DNA from: Acinetobacter sp. YWS30-1
Lineage (GTDB): Bacteria > Pseudomonadota > Gammaproteobacteria > Pseudomonadales > Moraxellaceae
Assembly (NCBI RefSeq): GCF_033558715.1
Contig: NZ_CP114606.1
Location: 1,240,001 to 1,304,000, forward strand
Length of the DNA: 64,000 bases
Direction: 5' to 3'
Shown in pieces: positions 44,403 through 53,640 of this stretch. The notes below the pieces were generated by a model. That model saw nothing but the letters and a program-made list of their open reading frames with translations, did no database searches and had not been told where the DNA came from. Within the stretch, counting starts at the first letter, position 1. Each line of letters opens with the position of its first letter. The position numbers were made by a program, and so were the translations under genes.

Positions 44403-44481
44403 CCGGACATAAAAAAATCGCTTTCAGAATTTTGCAACTTCTCCACTAAGTTATCTGCAAAATCCTAAAAGCGTTTGTCGG
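44403..44481. repeat. Imperfect inverted repeat, about 79 bases
   Basis: CGCTTTCAGAATTTTGCA pairs with TGCAAAATCCTAAAAGCG at 16 of 18 positions, and outer blocks CCGGACA / TGTCGG extend the pairing. The centre is about 20 bases. Confidence 0.55.
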
Positions 44482-44701
44482 AGGGCGTAAGCATTAACAC
44501 TTTATCATTATTGTTATAAAACCATTAAAACGTAAATTCTCGCAGTCGCCTATCACTGAAAATAGGGATATTGATCAATCACCTGTATAAAAAGTACAAA
44601 TAATAATCTAATCCCTGAATCGGGTATTATTCAGTGTTTAGGATGGGGAAACTCGCCCATTTATGCCTATAATAGCGTATGTATTTTGAATGGCGGCAGT
44701 C

Positions 44702-45322
44702 ATGCGCGGTTTATATTTAATTACCAATGATGATCCTATTGAACTTCTCCTAGCAAAACTTGAAGGTGCAATGGCGACTTATGAAGTTGCGGTACTTCAG
44801 TATCGTCGTAAAAAAGTAGCGAAAGAAGATCAGGCTTACGAAATCGAATATATGAAACAAATGTGCGAACAGTACAAAGTTCCATTTGTGATTAATGACG
44901 ATTTAGAAACTGCAGTAAAATATGGCGTAGGCGTGCATTTGGGTCAGGATGATGGCTCAATTCAGGAAGCTGTTGAACGTTTGCCTAAAAATGTATTGAT
45001 TGGCCGCAGTTGCAACAACTCACTTGAGCTTGCTGAACAAGCCATTGCTGATGGGGCTAATTATGTAGCTTTTGGCGCGATCTATGCGACTGACACCAAG
45101 CCAGAAGCAGGTAATATTGGTCTGGAAACCTTAAAACAAGCCAAAAGTAAATTAAATGTACCGATTTGTGCTATTGGTGGTTTAACGGTGGAAAACTCGA
45201 AAGAGGTCATCGAGGCCGGTGCAGATCTTTGTGCAGTCATTAGTGATGTTTTAGGTCGTTCAATGTCTACTGTCGGTCAACGTGTGTATGACTGGTCAGA
45301 ACTATTTGCTGAACAAGCTTAA
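44702..45322 (+). CDS. thiE: Thiamine-phosphate synthase
   Basis: 206 residues from the ATG at 44702 (MRGLYLITND, the usual ThiE start; an in-frame ATG at 44690 adds four residues). It joins HMP-pyrophosphate with thiazole phosphate. Marks are VPFVINDDLETAVKYGVGVHLGQDD, GRSCNNSLELAEQAIADGANYVAFGAIYATDTKP and the end ICAIGGLTVENSKEVIEAGADLCAVIS. hemL follows 39 bases downstream. The thiazole genes thiS-thiG are 41 kb away. Confidence 0.96.
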   Translation: MRGLYLITNDDPIELLLAKLEGAMATYEVAVLQYRRKKVAKEDQAYEIEYMKQMCEQYKVPFVINDDLETAVKYGVGVHLGQDDGSIQEAVERLPKNVLIGRSCNNSLELAEQAIADGANYVAFGAIYATDTKPEAGNIGLETLKQAKSKLNVPICAIGGLTVENSKEVIEAGADLCAVISDVLGRSMSTVGQRVYDWSELFAEQA

Positions 45323-45361
45323 TTTTTATTTCTTATTGTATTTTTGAGTTGAGTGATTCTC

Positions 45362-46663
45362 ATGAGTTTATCTCCAAAGCAAGAACAACTATTTAAACAA
45401 GCCAATAAACATATTCCAGGTGGCGTAAACTCACCTGTACGTGCTTTTAACGGTGTAGGCGGCACGCCAGTCTTTATCGAAAAGGCACAAGGTGCTTATC
45501 TATACGATGTCGATGGTAAACGTTATGTGGACTATGTTGGTTCATGGGGCCCAATGATTCTGGGTCATGCGCATCCATCAATCATTAAAGCGGTGCAAGA
45601 TGCAGCTGTTGATGGTTTAAGCTTTGGTGCACCAACCGTGCATGAAACCACTTTGGCAGATATCATTTGCGACATCATGCCATCCATTGAATTGGTACGT
45701 ATGACGAATTCTGGTACTGAAGCGACCATGACTGCGATTCGTCTGGCACGTGGTTATACTGGTCGTGACAAGATCGTAAAATTTGAAGGTTGTTATCACG
45801 GTCACTCTGACTCGTTGCTGGTAAAAGCAGGTTCTGGCTTGTTAACTAAAGGCGAAGGTGAAGCGACTTCTGCGGGTGTACCTGCTGATTTTGCCAAACA
45901 TACTTTAACTCTTCCTTATAACGACATCGCCACTTTAAAAGAATGCTTTGCCAAGTTCGGTTCAGAAATTGCCGGTGTAATTGTAGAGCCAGTAGCAGGA
46001 AACATGAATCTGGTGAAACCGATTGATGGTTTTCTACAAGCTATTCGTGATGTCTGTGACGAACATGGTTCAGTCTTCATTATTGATGAAGTGATGACAG
46101 GCTTTCGTGTGGGTCTTGGTGGTGCTCAAGCACATTATGGCGTGACTCCTGATTTAACGACTTTGGGTAAAATTATTGGTGCGGGGTTGCCAGTCGGTGC
46201 TTTTGGCGGTAAGCGTGAAGTGATGGAATGCATCGCGCCACTAGGTAACGTGTATCAGGCAGGTACTTTGTCCGGTAACCCGCTAGCAATGCGTGCCGGG
46301 ATCGAGATGTTTAAACATCTGCGTGAGCCAGGTTTTTATGAAAAACTGACTGCTCAACTTGAAAAACTTCTTGCAGGTTTACAAGCAGCTGCGGATGAAG
46401 CCGGTATTCCATTCAAGACCCAGCAAGTGGGCGGCATGTTTGGCCTGTACTTCACTGATCAAGAAGACATCACCAGCTTTGATTCAATGCTGAAATGTGA
46501 CGTAGAAGCTTTCAAGAAATTCTTCCATGGCATGTTAAGTCGTGGTGTGAACCTGGCTCCATCTGCATTTGAAGCAGGATTTATTTCAGCTGCGCATAGT
46601 GATGAAGATATTGAATTTACGATTCAAGCGGCTAAAGAAACTTTTGCTGAAATGAAAGGGTAA
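45362..46663 (+). CDS. hemL: Glutamate-1-semialdehyde 2,1-aminomutase
   Basis: 433 residues from the ATG at 45362 (a GTG at 45353 is also in frame). PLP enzyme that converts glutamate-1-semialdehyde to 5-aminolevulinate for heme. [19 protein letters not shown] at the start, [35 protein letters not shown] and the PLP lysine in [17 protein letters not shown] are all present. Confidence 0.97.
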   Translation: MSLSPKQEQLFKQANKHIPGGVNSPVRAFNGVGGTPVFIEKAQGAYLYDVDGKRYVDYVGSWGPMILGHAHPSIIKAVQDAAVDGLSFGAPTVHETTLADIICDIMPSIELVRMTNSGTEATMTAIRLARGYTGRDKIVKFEGCYHGHSDSLLVKAGSGLLTKGEGEATSAGVPADFAKHTLTLPYNDIATLKECFAKFGSEIAGVIVEPVAGNMNLVKPIDGFLQAIRDVCDEHGSVFIIDEVMTGFRVGLGGAQAHYGVTPDLTTLGKIIGAGLPVGAFGGKREVMECIAPLGNVYQAGTLSGNPLAMRAGIEMFKHLREPGFYEKLTAQLEKLLAGLQAAADEAGIPFKTQQVGGMFGLYFTDQEDITSFDSMLKCDVEAFKKFFHGMLSRGVNLAPSAFEAGFISAAHSDEDIEFTIQAAKETFAEMKG

Positions 46664-46679
46664 TACAACCTCTCCCTAA

Positions 46680-46729
46680 CCCTCTCCTAAAAGGAGAGGG
46701 AACATAAGCCCGAATTCCTTCGGGCTTAT
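46680..46729 (+). terminator. Double hairpin after hemL
   Basis: First hairpin CCCTCTCCT / AGGAGAGGG (46680-46700), then ATAAGCCCGAA-TTCC-TTCGGGCTTAT (46704-46729) followed by TTTATT. The second is the likely terminator. Confidence 0.75.
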
Positions 46730-46790
46730 TTTATTCTTTTAATTAGACCGCAAAGATTTGAAATTGATAAATTAGAAATTGGATAGTTGA

Positions 46791-47207
46791 ATGAAAACCA
46801 AACATTATCTGACCTTAAGCGATGCTGAGTTTTTATTAAATCAGGCCTATGAATATGCGCTAGAAAATGGCTTTAATGTCAGTATTGCTGTCGTTGATGA
46901 AACTGGTAATTTGCTGGCAATGAAGCGTATGGATGGGGCTTCACCGATGACAGCAAACCTGTGTCTGGAAAAAGCACGTTGTTCTGCAATGAGTCGCCGA
47001 CCATCTAAGCTGTTTGAAGATATTATTAAAGGCGGCCAGATGGGCTTTCTGACAATAGATACCTTCTCCGGTATGTTGGAAGGTGGTGAGCCGATTCTGT
47101 ATCAAGGGCAGTTGGTGGGTGCGATGGGTGTATCTGGTGTGAAGTCATTTGAAGATGCGGAGATTGCACAGGTGGCGATTGAGAAGTTTTTAGCGCAGCA
47201 GAGCTAG
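46791..47207 (+). CDS. GlcG/HbpS family protein
   Basis: 138 residues. The family pattern is clear: LTLSDAEFLLNQAYEYALENGFNVSIAVVDETGNLLAMKRMDGA, then FLTIDTFSGMLEGGEPILYQGQLVGAMGVSG. Members bind heme or small organic ligands (DUF336). It follows hemL after a terminator, so a link to heme is suggestive only. Confidence 0.88.
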   Translation: MKTKHYLTLSDAEFLLNQAYEYALENGFNVSIAVVDETGNLLAMKRMDGASPMTANLCLEKARCSAMSRRPSKLFEDIIKGGQMGFLTIDTFSGMLEGGEPILYQGQLVGAMGVSGVKSFEDAEIAQVAIEKFLAQQS

Positions 47208-47260
47208 ACATTAGGCACTTGAGAATGGTGCTGACATTCTCAAGTCGAGTATAAAAATCA

Positions 47261-47635
47261 CTATCGGATGAGATAGTGATGCTGCTGTTTAATCATTTCC
47301 TTATATTCTGTCGAATTATACAGATCTAAACAATGCATTAATATCGCAGGCATTGCTTTACTTTTATATACCTTAGTTTTAGTTTTCATGTATTGATTTA
47401 TATATTTTTTTAAATTTTTATAGGCAGGTTCTTCATACGAGCCATGTTGGAAATATCCGCCCATCGCTAGAGCTGCCTCCGAACTAAGAGCTTGATCTTG
47501 AGTCATCGTCATACAATAACTAAATCCAAAATTTTTGATATTGAGCTCATCTGCATTTGATATGGATTTATTTAAATCGTTTGCATAACATGCACTCATC
47601 ACTAGAAAACTAAAAAATATGGCAATAATTTTCAT
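47261..47635 (-). CDS. T6SS amidase immunity protein, Tai4 family
   Basis: 124 residues from the ATG at 47635, which overlaps the effector stop by one base (TAATG). A signal peptide (MKIIAIFFSFLVMSACYA) sends it to the periplasm, where it must block the amidase. The mature part is helical with cysteines (YCMTMT, HCLDLYNS) as in the Tai4 family. It protects the producer and sisters from the effector encoded upstream. Confidence 0.88.
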   Translation of the reverse strand: MKIIAIFFSFLVMSACYANDLNKSISNADELNIKNFGFSYCMTMTQDQALSSEAALAMGGYFQHGSYEEPAYKNLKKYINQYMKTKTKVYKSKAMPAILMHCLDLYNSTEYKEMIKQQHHYLIR

Positions 47636-48177
47636 TATCTTAAATTCCAAAACAGAATATCTGTGGTTTTTATGCTAGGTGTATTATGAATAAAGTAACA
47701 GCTATCTCCACAATCATTTCCATTCCATAAAGTGACATGTCCAGAAGCATCTCCCCAACCAGACACTTTAAAAACAATAATTCCTTTTTTTCCTTTTAAT
47801 TGTGATGATAAATCTTGGTTATTTTGAGGCTTAAAGGAGAGATCCGCATTTCCTAAATTTTGTTCAACAAAGGTGATCATTTCGCGAACCCTCAGTAAAT
47901 AAGGTTTATGATCAGCTCCTCTGACTTTATAACCTCTCGTTGACTGTTTAATTGGCATTCCACCGTAGTTGAAGGATCTACTTAATCTTAAAGCACAGGC
48001 ATTTGCATACCCGGTAGGATTTTCTTGATATAAAGCGATCGCCTGGCCTCCCACCATAGAATACACATCACTTGCTGGCATCTTTACGGGATAATATTTC
48101 CATAATTCGGAAAATAAAGGTCTTTTTGCTTGTATGGTTGAAGAACGCCCACCAGCCCTTGCAGTTATACTCACCAT
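47635..48177 (-). CDS. T6SS peptidoglycan amidase effector Tae4
   Basis: 180 residues. NlpC/P60-type DL-endopeptidase of the Tae4 family: the nucleophile Cys61 in ANACALRLSRSFNYGG, catalytic His147 in DASGHVTLWNG, and a Cys156/Cys160 pair that can form the disulfide known in Tae4 proteins. It cleaves the gamma-D-glutamyl-meso-DAP bond in the target periplasm. It has no signal peptide, consistent with T6SS delivery. PAAR gene upstream (2 bases gap), immunity gene downstream (1 base overlap). Confidence 0.93.
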   Translation of the reverse strand: MVSITARAGGRSSTIQAKRPLFSELWKYYPVKMPASDVYSMVGGQAIALYQENPTGYANACALRLSRSFNYGGMPIKQSTRGYKVRGADHKPYLLRVREMITFVEQNLGNADLSFKPQNNQDLSSQLKGKKGIIVFKVSGWGDASGHVTLWNGNDCGDSCYFIHNTPSIKTTDILFWNLR

Positions 48178-48179
48178 AT

Positions 48180-48782
48180 TTAGTATTCCGTATCAATTAT
48201 TATTGTTTTTCCTTGAAAAATATTTTTAAGTAGCCCCTTACCTTCAGCATCAATATCAAGTGAAATAGTAAAAGGGTTAAATGCGTTTATTTCGGAAGGT
48301 TCTGGTTTTATTTCGATAGTAATAATATCGCCTTGTGCATAACCAGAAGTTTCAATATGCAAATTTAAGTCATCAAAAAATCTGGACTTTTTTTCTAAAA
48401 GAATAAAATTGTCTCCATAGCTCCAATAAATATTATTGATAGTCTTTACTTTTTTTTCTTCAATATATTTATCAGCTATATAGGGTGTTGATTGATCACT
48501 TTTACTTGAGAACATACCATTATTCATGACAGCCAAATCAGAAATTTTCAGGAATTTTGAACCACAAGTTGACCTGTCTCCTACTGCAACAATACTTCTA
48601 CCGAGCACAACCATAAAACCCCGATTAGAAGCAAGTGCTTTGGATAGGACATTACATTTAGGACAATAATGTACCATTCCATCCAAATGCACTGCTTTCC
48701 CAGCTACCAAAAAAGAAGGATCGCCAAGAGTAATGATTCCGCCATGATCAGTTTTACAACCAACTGTTATTAATGCTTTCAT
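48180..48782 (-). CDS. PAAR-domain T6SS spike-tip protein with C-terminal extension
   Basis: 200 residues. Residues 1-90 are a PAAR domain (CKTDHGGIITLGDPSFLVAGKAVHLDGM, YCPKC, DRSTCG), the cone that caps VgrG and binds zinc through His/Cys. Residues 100-200 are an extra region (FILLEKKSRFFDDLNLHIETSGYAQGD...) of unknown fold, probably beta-rich, that could dock the Tae4 cargo encoded 2 bases downstream. The three-gene unit is AT-rich relative to neighbours and lacks its own vgrG. Confidence 0.9.
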   Translation of the reverse strand: MKALITVGCKTDHGGIITLGDPSFLVAGKAVHLDGMVHYCPKCNVLSKALASNRGFMVVLGRSIVAVGDRSTCGSKFLKISDLAVMNNGMFSSKSDQSTPYIADKYIEEKKVKTINNIYWSYGDNFILLEKKSRFFDDLNLHIETSGYAQGDIITIEIKPEPSEINAFNPFTISLDIDAEGKGLLKNIFQGKTIIIDTEY

Positions 48783-49027
48783 TGTTATTTTTTATTAATC
48801 TTTTATAAAATTAATAATAACATAACCATATAAAATCAAAGGTTTGGTTTAAAATTCATCTTATCAGTTTGCATATAACTACTATAATGGCTGAGTGTAG
48901 ATATAAGTCCTTTTTACTTTGTTTAAATCTTATCCTGCTGACTTTTTAAGTATTGAGTACCTTTCAAACTCAGTTAGCATATACCCTCACCATAAATGCT
49001 GACTGTCTTAAGCCCAAAGAGAATTCT

Positions 49028-49738
49028 ATGCTGTACCCAATGCCTAAAAAAATCCAACTCGCACCATCTCAAGCCAAATGGCAATTGGCATCAGCACAAT
49101 CTGTTTTAGTTCTTGTAGGCTTACAAAATCTACGCATGATACAGGGCATTCAAGACAGTGTGCTTATGCACAACCTGATTCAAATCAGCAACAAAGCCAA
49201 AGCACTCGATATTCCCATTGTCGACCTGTACGGTGATGATTTAATGCAGGGTATGCAGCAACTTGGAGAATATGCTTCAACTCATCCACAACTGATTTTC
49301 GCCGGACAAATTACACCGATGCTGAAACAAATCCTGCCACATCTGCAAAGTGTGACAGAACAAATTTGCATAATTAATGATGCAATTTTGATGCCTAATC
49401 AGGAACAGCATATCCAGTGGATTGAGAATATATCGGCACAAGCTTTGCATCATATGAATAGCTATAGTCTGACCCGATTGTGGAACTTAAGTGCGCCGTC
49501 AGAATATGTGTTGTCAATCAAAGGTATTATGTTAGCAGTAGCTGAACAGCTGGATATGGATGCGCTGGAAATTGATCCTTATGCTGACTTAAAACAGTAT
49601 GGACTGGACTTGGTTGCGGTAGTGAGTCTGGTTGGCACATGGCGTGCGCATGGTGCTGAGCTGCGTTATGAAGATGTGCTGGAACACCCGTCATTACATG
49701 ATCTAGCGAGCTTTGTAATGCAATCTGCACGTCGATAA
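49028..49738 (+). CDS. Degenerate isochorismatase/aryl-carrier protein (EntB/BasF-like)
   Basis: 236 residues from the ATG at 49028 (a TTG at 48953 is also in frame but unlikely). Residues 1-155 follow the isochorismatase layout (MPKKIQLAPSQAKWQLASAQSVLVLVGLQN), but the catalytic Asp of the usual HDMQ-type motif is replaced (VGLQ) and the Cys region is missing. Residues 160-236 are an aryl-carrier domain whose phosphopantetheine site GLDS reads GLDL: Ser is Leu195, one base change from Ser (TTG versus TCG). Both known functions seem lost. No siderophore genes surround it. Likely a relic or a repurposed protein. Confidence 0.7.
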   Translation: MLYPMPKKIQLAPSQAKWQLASAQSVLVLVGLQNLRMIQGIQDSVLMHNLIQISNKAKALDIPIVDLYGDDLMQGMQQLGEYASTHPQLIFAGQITPMLKQILPHLQSVTEQICIINDAILMPNQEQHIQWIENISAQALHHMNSYSLTRLWNLSAPSEYVLSIKGIMLAVAEQLDMDALEIDPYADLKQYGLDLVAVVSLVGTWRAHGAELRYEDVLEHPSLHDLASFVMQSARR

Positions 49739-49868
49739 TCGGTAATTGGGTAATTTTCTTAAAATAATCGGAAATTTCATCGCCATTTACATAAATGCGC
49801 ATTGTAATTATCACTCAAGCTTTCTATTATGGCCGCCTTGTTTTTCGCGATCAGCGTGGGATTGAACT

Positions 49869-50513
49869 TTGAGTAATTTTCTAACCGAACATCTGATACA
49901 TCGTGATGAAGATTTTATGGTCATCCATAAGCCTGCAGGCTTACTCACAGTGCCCGGTAAAACAGAAGATTTACAAGATTGCCTGATCAATCGCCTCATC
50001 AAATTAGAACCTAAAACTTTACTGATCCATCGTCTGGATCGAGACACTTCCGGTATCTTAGTATTTGCTTTAAGCCGAGAAGGGCAAAAATCCATTTCTC
50101 GCCAGTTCCAGGAACGCCAAACCGATAAAACCTATCAGGCCATCGTGGCTGGAACATTAGAAGGCAAGGGTACAGTTGATGTGCCTGTCATTTATGATCC
50201 AAGCCGTCCACCACTGCATATTGCTGAACCGAATCATAATAAGCCGGCAATTACAGAATGGCTGGCCATCGAACATTTTGAAATTCAGGGGCAAGCAGTG
50301 ACTCGGGTGAAACTGACTCCGATTACTGGTCGTTCACATCAGCTCCGTGTACATATGCAATATCTCGGACATCCGATTATTGGCGATACCTTGTATGCGA
50401 CGCCAAAGCAGCAACAGCTTAGTCCACGTCTGTGCTTACATGCTGAGCGTTTAAGTTTTTATCATCCTAAAACACAACAGTTAGTTGAATTTAATTGTCC
50501 GGCTGAATTCTAG
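49869..50513 (+). CDS. rluA: RluA-family pseudouridine synthase
   Basis: 214 residues from a TTG start (a stop lies just upstream in frame, so no longer start exists). Catalytic Asp is in HRLDRDTSGILVFA, preceded by VIHKPAGLLTVPGK; the C-terminal ITGRSHQLRVHMQYLGHPIIGDTLYA completes the family signature. The short length and lack of an S4 domain fit RluA, which modifies 23S rRNA and tRNAs. Confidence 0.88.
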   Translation: MSNFLTEHLIHRDEDFMVIHKPAGLLTVPGKTEDLQDCLINRLIKLEPKTLLIHRLDRDTSGILVFALSREGQKSISRQFQERQTDKTYQAIVAGTLEGKGTVDVPVIYDPSRPPLHIAEPNHNKPAITEWLAIEHFEIQGQAVTRVKLTPITGRSHQLRVHMQYLGHPIIGDTLYATPKQQQLSPRLCLHAERLSFYHPKTQQLVEFNCPAEF

Positions 50514-50665
50514 GAAATACTTGTTTAATCGACGTGAATTATGCTCACTTTTTAGTGGGCTTTATGTCAAAATACATTGCTTGAAGGTGTGAAATTTTGC
50601 TCAAATGACGTTTCGTGATTGAGCCTGATATTCATAATCTTGTACTTAAGATAAAGGTGGAAAAA

Positions 50666-53494
50666 TTGCAGCAATTTGCTATTGGTCAACGTTGGTTATC
50701 AGATACTGAAACAGAACTCGGTTTAGGGGTTCTCATTGATGTTGATGAGCGATCGGTCAGCATTTTATTCCCAAAAAGCGATGAAACTCGCGTCTATGCT
50801 CGCAGTAACGCACCCTTATCTCGTATCGTATTTAATGCGAATGACGAACTGCAAGATCAGGAAGGTACGATCTGGACCGTTGAGTCAGTTGAAGACCGCA
50901 ATGGTGTAGTGCGTTATCACGTGGTTCGTACTCTTGAAGATGGTACAGAAGAACGTAAAGCTTTAAATGAAACCCGTGTAGGTGCAACGATCCAGTTGTC
51001 TAAACCTTTAGATCGTTTACTGGCTAGCCAGATTGACTATAAAGAGTGGTATGACCTGCGTATTGAAGCCTTGCTGATGCAAGCCAATATGCAAACCAGT
51101 CCATTGCGTGGTTTGGTCGGTTCGCGTGTGGGTCTGATTCCACACCAGTTGTATATCGCACATGAAGTCGGTCAGCGTTTCGCGCCGCGTGTTTTACTGG
51201 CCGATGAAGTAGGCTTGGGTAAAACCATCGAAGCAGGTCTGATCATTCATCAGCAACTTAAAACTGGCCGTTCTGAACGTATTCTGATCTTGGTCCCGGA
51301 TTCACTGCAATATCAGTGGATGATTGAGATGCGCCGTCGTTTCAATCTTGAATTCTCCCTATTTGATTTGGCTCGTACTGCATCGATCAAAGAGCATGAT
51401 CCTGAACTAAATCCATTCCTGACCGAACAGCGCATTATTGCTTCTGTGGACTTGATGGTGGATCACGAAGATCTACGCGAACAGGCGATTGAAGCGGGCT
51501 TTGACCTGTTGGTTGTCGATGAAGCGCATCACCTGATGTGGTCTGAGGAAGAAGGCGGCAATGACCGTTATGATCTGATCGAAGAGCTGGCAGAGAAAAC
51601 ACCGGGCGTATTGTTATTGACTGCAACACCAGAACAGCTCGGTGTAGAATCTCACTTTGCACGTCTACGTTTACTTGATCCGCAACGTTTCAGTTCATTG
51701 GATCGTTTCCTAGATGAAGAAGAGCAATATCAGCATACCGCTAAAATCGCTGAAGTACTGATGTCAGACCTTCCACTGGAAGCTGAGCATTTCACTGCGA
51801 TTGAAAGCCTGCTTGGTCATGCGATTGAAGATACCCCAGATCAACGTTTCCGTGCCATTCATGAATTGCTAGACCGTCATGGTACGGGTCGTATCCTGTT
51901 TCGTAACACACGTGAAGCGATTCAGGGCTTCCCGGGTCGTGACTGTCAGCCAGCACCATTGCCAGCGCCAGAAAACTGGTCTAAAGATGGCAAACTACGT
52001 GAACAGATGTGGCCGGAAGAATCTCAACTTGATGGCTCGTGGATGGAAACCGATCCGCGTGTAATGTGGTTGATGGAAAAGCTGCGTACTGATCTGAAAC
52101 ACAAAAAAGTATTACTGATTGCCCGTAGTGGTCCAGTGGTTGAAGCACTGGAAAATGTATTACGTCTGCATGCAGGTATCCGTACTGCCATGTTCCATGA
52201 AGGCATGAGTCTTTTGGAACGTGACCAGGCAGCAGCTTATTTTGCTGAAGAATCTTATGGTGCACAGATTCTGTTATGTTCTGAAATCGGTTCAGAAGGC
52301 CGTAACTTTCAGTTTGCATCAGACTTGATCCTGTTTGACTTACCGGCCAATCCGGATGTTTTGGAACAGCGTATTGGTCGTCTGGATCGTATCGGTCAGG
52401 AAAACCGTATCCAGATTCATGTGCCTTATCTGGTGGGTACTGCGCAGGAGCGTATGTTCCGTTGGTATAACGAAGCGCTGAATATTTTCAGCAACATTTC
52501 TCCAACGGCGCAAACGCTGCAAGAAAACTTTATTGTTGCCCTGAAAGATTGCTTGCTGGCAGATAAAGGTCAGGAATTTGAAGATCTGCTGGAAGAAGTT
52601 AGCGTACAACGTGAAGCGCTTGAAGCCGAGTTGCAGGAAGGTCGTGACCGTCTGCTTGAGTACAATTCTTGCCGCCCCGTCGTGGCACAGGAAATTGTTA
52701 ATGCGCTTGAAGACTATGATGACAATACCACCTTGCCAATGTTCATGAAGCGTTTTATGGCATCGACCAATATCGACTTTGATGAGCAAAGCAATGGTAC
52801 GGTGATCATCAAGCCAACGGATCAGATGCAGGTACAAGGTTTGACCCTGGATGAAGAGGGTATGACAGCCACCTTCTATCGTGACCAGGCTCAGATCCGT
52901 GAAGATGCTCAATATCTAACTTTAGAGCATCCATTCACTGAAAGCGTGATGGAAATGATCAATACTCAGGGCTTTGGTAGTACCAACGTTGCGGTCTTAA
53001 AGTCTGCAGCATTGCCACAAGGTTCTGTATTGATGGAAGTGTGGTTCAAGGTTGATGTGGTTGCACCAAAAGCACTGAACTTACCGTCAAGCTTGCCACA
53101 GCAGCTGATCCGTGTATTGCTGAGTGAAAAAGGTCAGGATCTGTCTCAGAAGATTGCGCCTGAAATCCTGAAACCATATCTACATCATTTAGATGGCAAT
53201 AGCTGCCGTCAGGTGGTGAAAGCACGCCGTGAAGTGATTGAAGCGCGTTATCAACAGGCATTGGAATTAGCTCGTTCAGCATTGCCAAACTTCAGGCAGC
53301 AGGCTAAAGAAGCGTATGGCAATAAATGGCAGTATGAAATTGACCGTCTGACTTACCTGAAACAGTTCAACCCAAGTATCCGTGAAGATGAAATCGCACG
53401 TTTACAGAAGCTGCAAAAAGAAGGCTTGAGTTTGTTAGAAGGTTTATCTGTAACACCTGAAGCGATTCAAGTAATGGTCGTGGTTAAGCCATAA
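50666..53494 (+). CDS. rapA: RNA polymerase-associated helicase RapA (HepA)
   Basis: 942 residues. Swi2/Snf2 ATPase that recycles RNA polymerase. I choose the TTG at 50666: AAGGTGG lies five bases upstream and the product then starts QQFAIGQRWLSDTETELG, aligned with E. coli MPFTLGQRWISDTESELG; a GTG at 50615 would add 17 unrelated residues. Motifs are LLADEVGLGKTIEAG, VVDEAHH, LLLTATPEQLG, and in the second lobe LCSEIGSEGRNFQFASDLILFDLP and EQRIGRLDRIGQ. A terminator follows. Confidence 0.96.
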   Translation: MQQFAIGQRWLSDTETELGLGVLIDVDERSVSILFPKSDETRVYARSNAPLSRIVFNANDELQDQEGTIWTVESVEDRNGVVRYHVVRTLEDGTEERKALNETRVGATIQLSKPLDRLLASQIDYKEWYDLRIEALLMQANMQTSPLRGLVGSRVGLIPHQLYIAHEVGQRFAPRVLLADEVGLGKTIEAGLIIHQQLKTGRSERILILVPDSLQYQWMIEMRRRFNLEFSLFDLARTASIKEHDPELNPFLTEQRIIASVDLMVDHEDLREQAIEAGFDLLVVDEAHHLMWSEEEGGNDRYDLIEELAEKTPGVLLLTATPEQLGVESHFARLRLLDPQRFSSLDRFLDEEEQYQHTAKIAEVLMSDLPLEAEHFTAIESLLGHAIEDTPDQRFRAIHELLDRHGTGRILFRNTREAIQGFPGRDCQPAPLPAPENWSKDGKLREQMWPEESQLDGSWMETDPRVMWLMEKLRTDLKHKKVLLIARSGPVVEALENVLRLHAGIRTAMFHEGMSLLERDQAAAYFAEESYGAQILLCSEIGSEGRNFQFASDLILFDLPANPDVLEQRIGRLDRIGQENRIQIHVPYLVGTAQERMFRWYNEALNIFSNISPTAQTLQENFIVALKDCLLADKGQEFEDLLEEVSVQREALEAELQEGRDRLLEYNSCRPVVAQEIVNALEDYDDNTTLPMFMKRFMASTNIDFDEQSNGTVIIKPTDQMQVQGLTLDEEGMTATFYRDQAQIREDAQYLTLEHPFTESVMEMINTQGFGSTNVAVLKSAALPQGSVLMEVWFKVDVVAPKALNLPSSLPQQLIRVLLSEKGQDLSQKIAPEILKPYLHHLDGNSCRQVVKARREVIEARYQQALELARSALPNFRQQAKEAYGNKWQYEIDRLTYLKQFNPSIREDEIARLQKLQKEGLSLLEGLSVTPEAIQVMVVVKP

Positions 53495-53510
53495 GATCTA
53501 ATGAATTATG

Positions 53511-53535
53511 AAAGCAGCTTTCGGGCTGCTTTTTT
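53511..53535 (+). terminator. Terminator after rapA
   Basis: AAAGCAGC, TTTCGG, GCTGCTTT and a T run, 16 bases after the stop. Confidence 0.9.
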
Positions 53536-53640
53536 ATGGCTGGAATTAAAGTCATGATTGAGCTTTTGGTCGGGCTGTGCTAGCTGATATTTTCTGTATT
53601 GTTTAAAATCAGCACCTCTAAGAATAAGAAATAAAATATC

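Larger units (their letters stand above)
43867..44701. other. 0.8 kb noncoding region rich in inverted repeats
   Basis: No credible gene. In order it holds a terminator-like hairpin (44018-44049), a perfect 17-bp inverted repeat (44176-44235), a short palindromic motif (44316-44333), a larger imperfect inverted repeat (44403-44481), and two more copies of the short motif (44551-44570 and 44611-44627) just before thiE. No TPP-riboswitch signature (CTGAGA, ACCCTTTGAACCTGAT-like core) is present. Confidence 0.6.

Noticed and set aside
44316..44627. A MITE with IS982-like ends spanning the three motif copies
   Set aside because: All three motifs point the same way, so they cannot be the two inverted ends of one element, and no target duplication is seen.
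44052..44701. TPP riboswitch before thiE
   Set aside because: Neither the CTGAGA element nor the ACCTGAT-type core is present upstream of thiE or of thiS; the stem-loops there do not follow the THI layout.
52340..52912. Minus-strand open frame of 190 codons inside rapA
   Set aside because: It is the antisense of strongly conserved RapA sequence; no ribosome site or domain seen.
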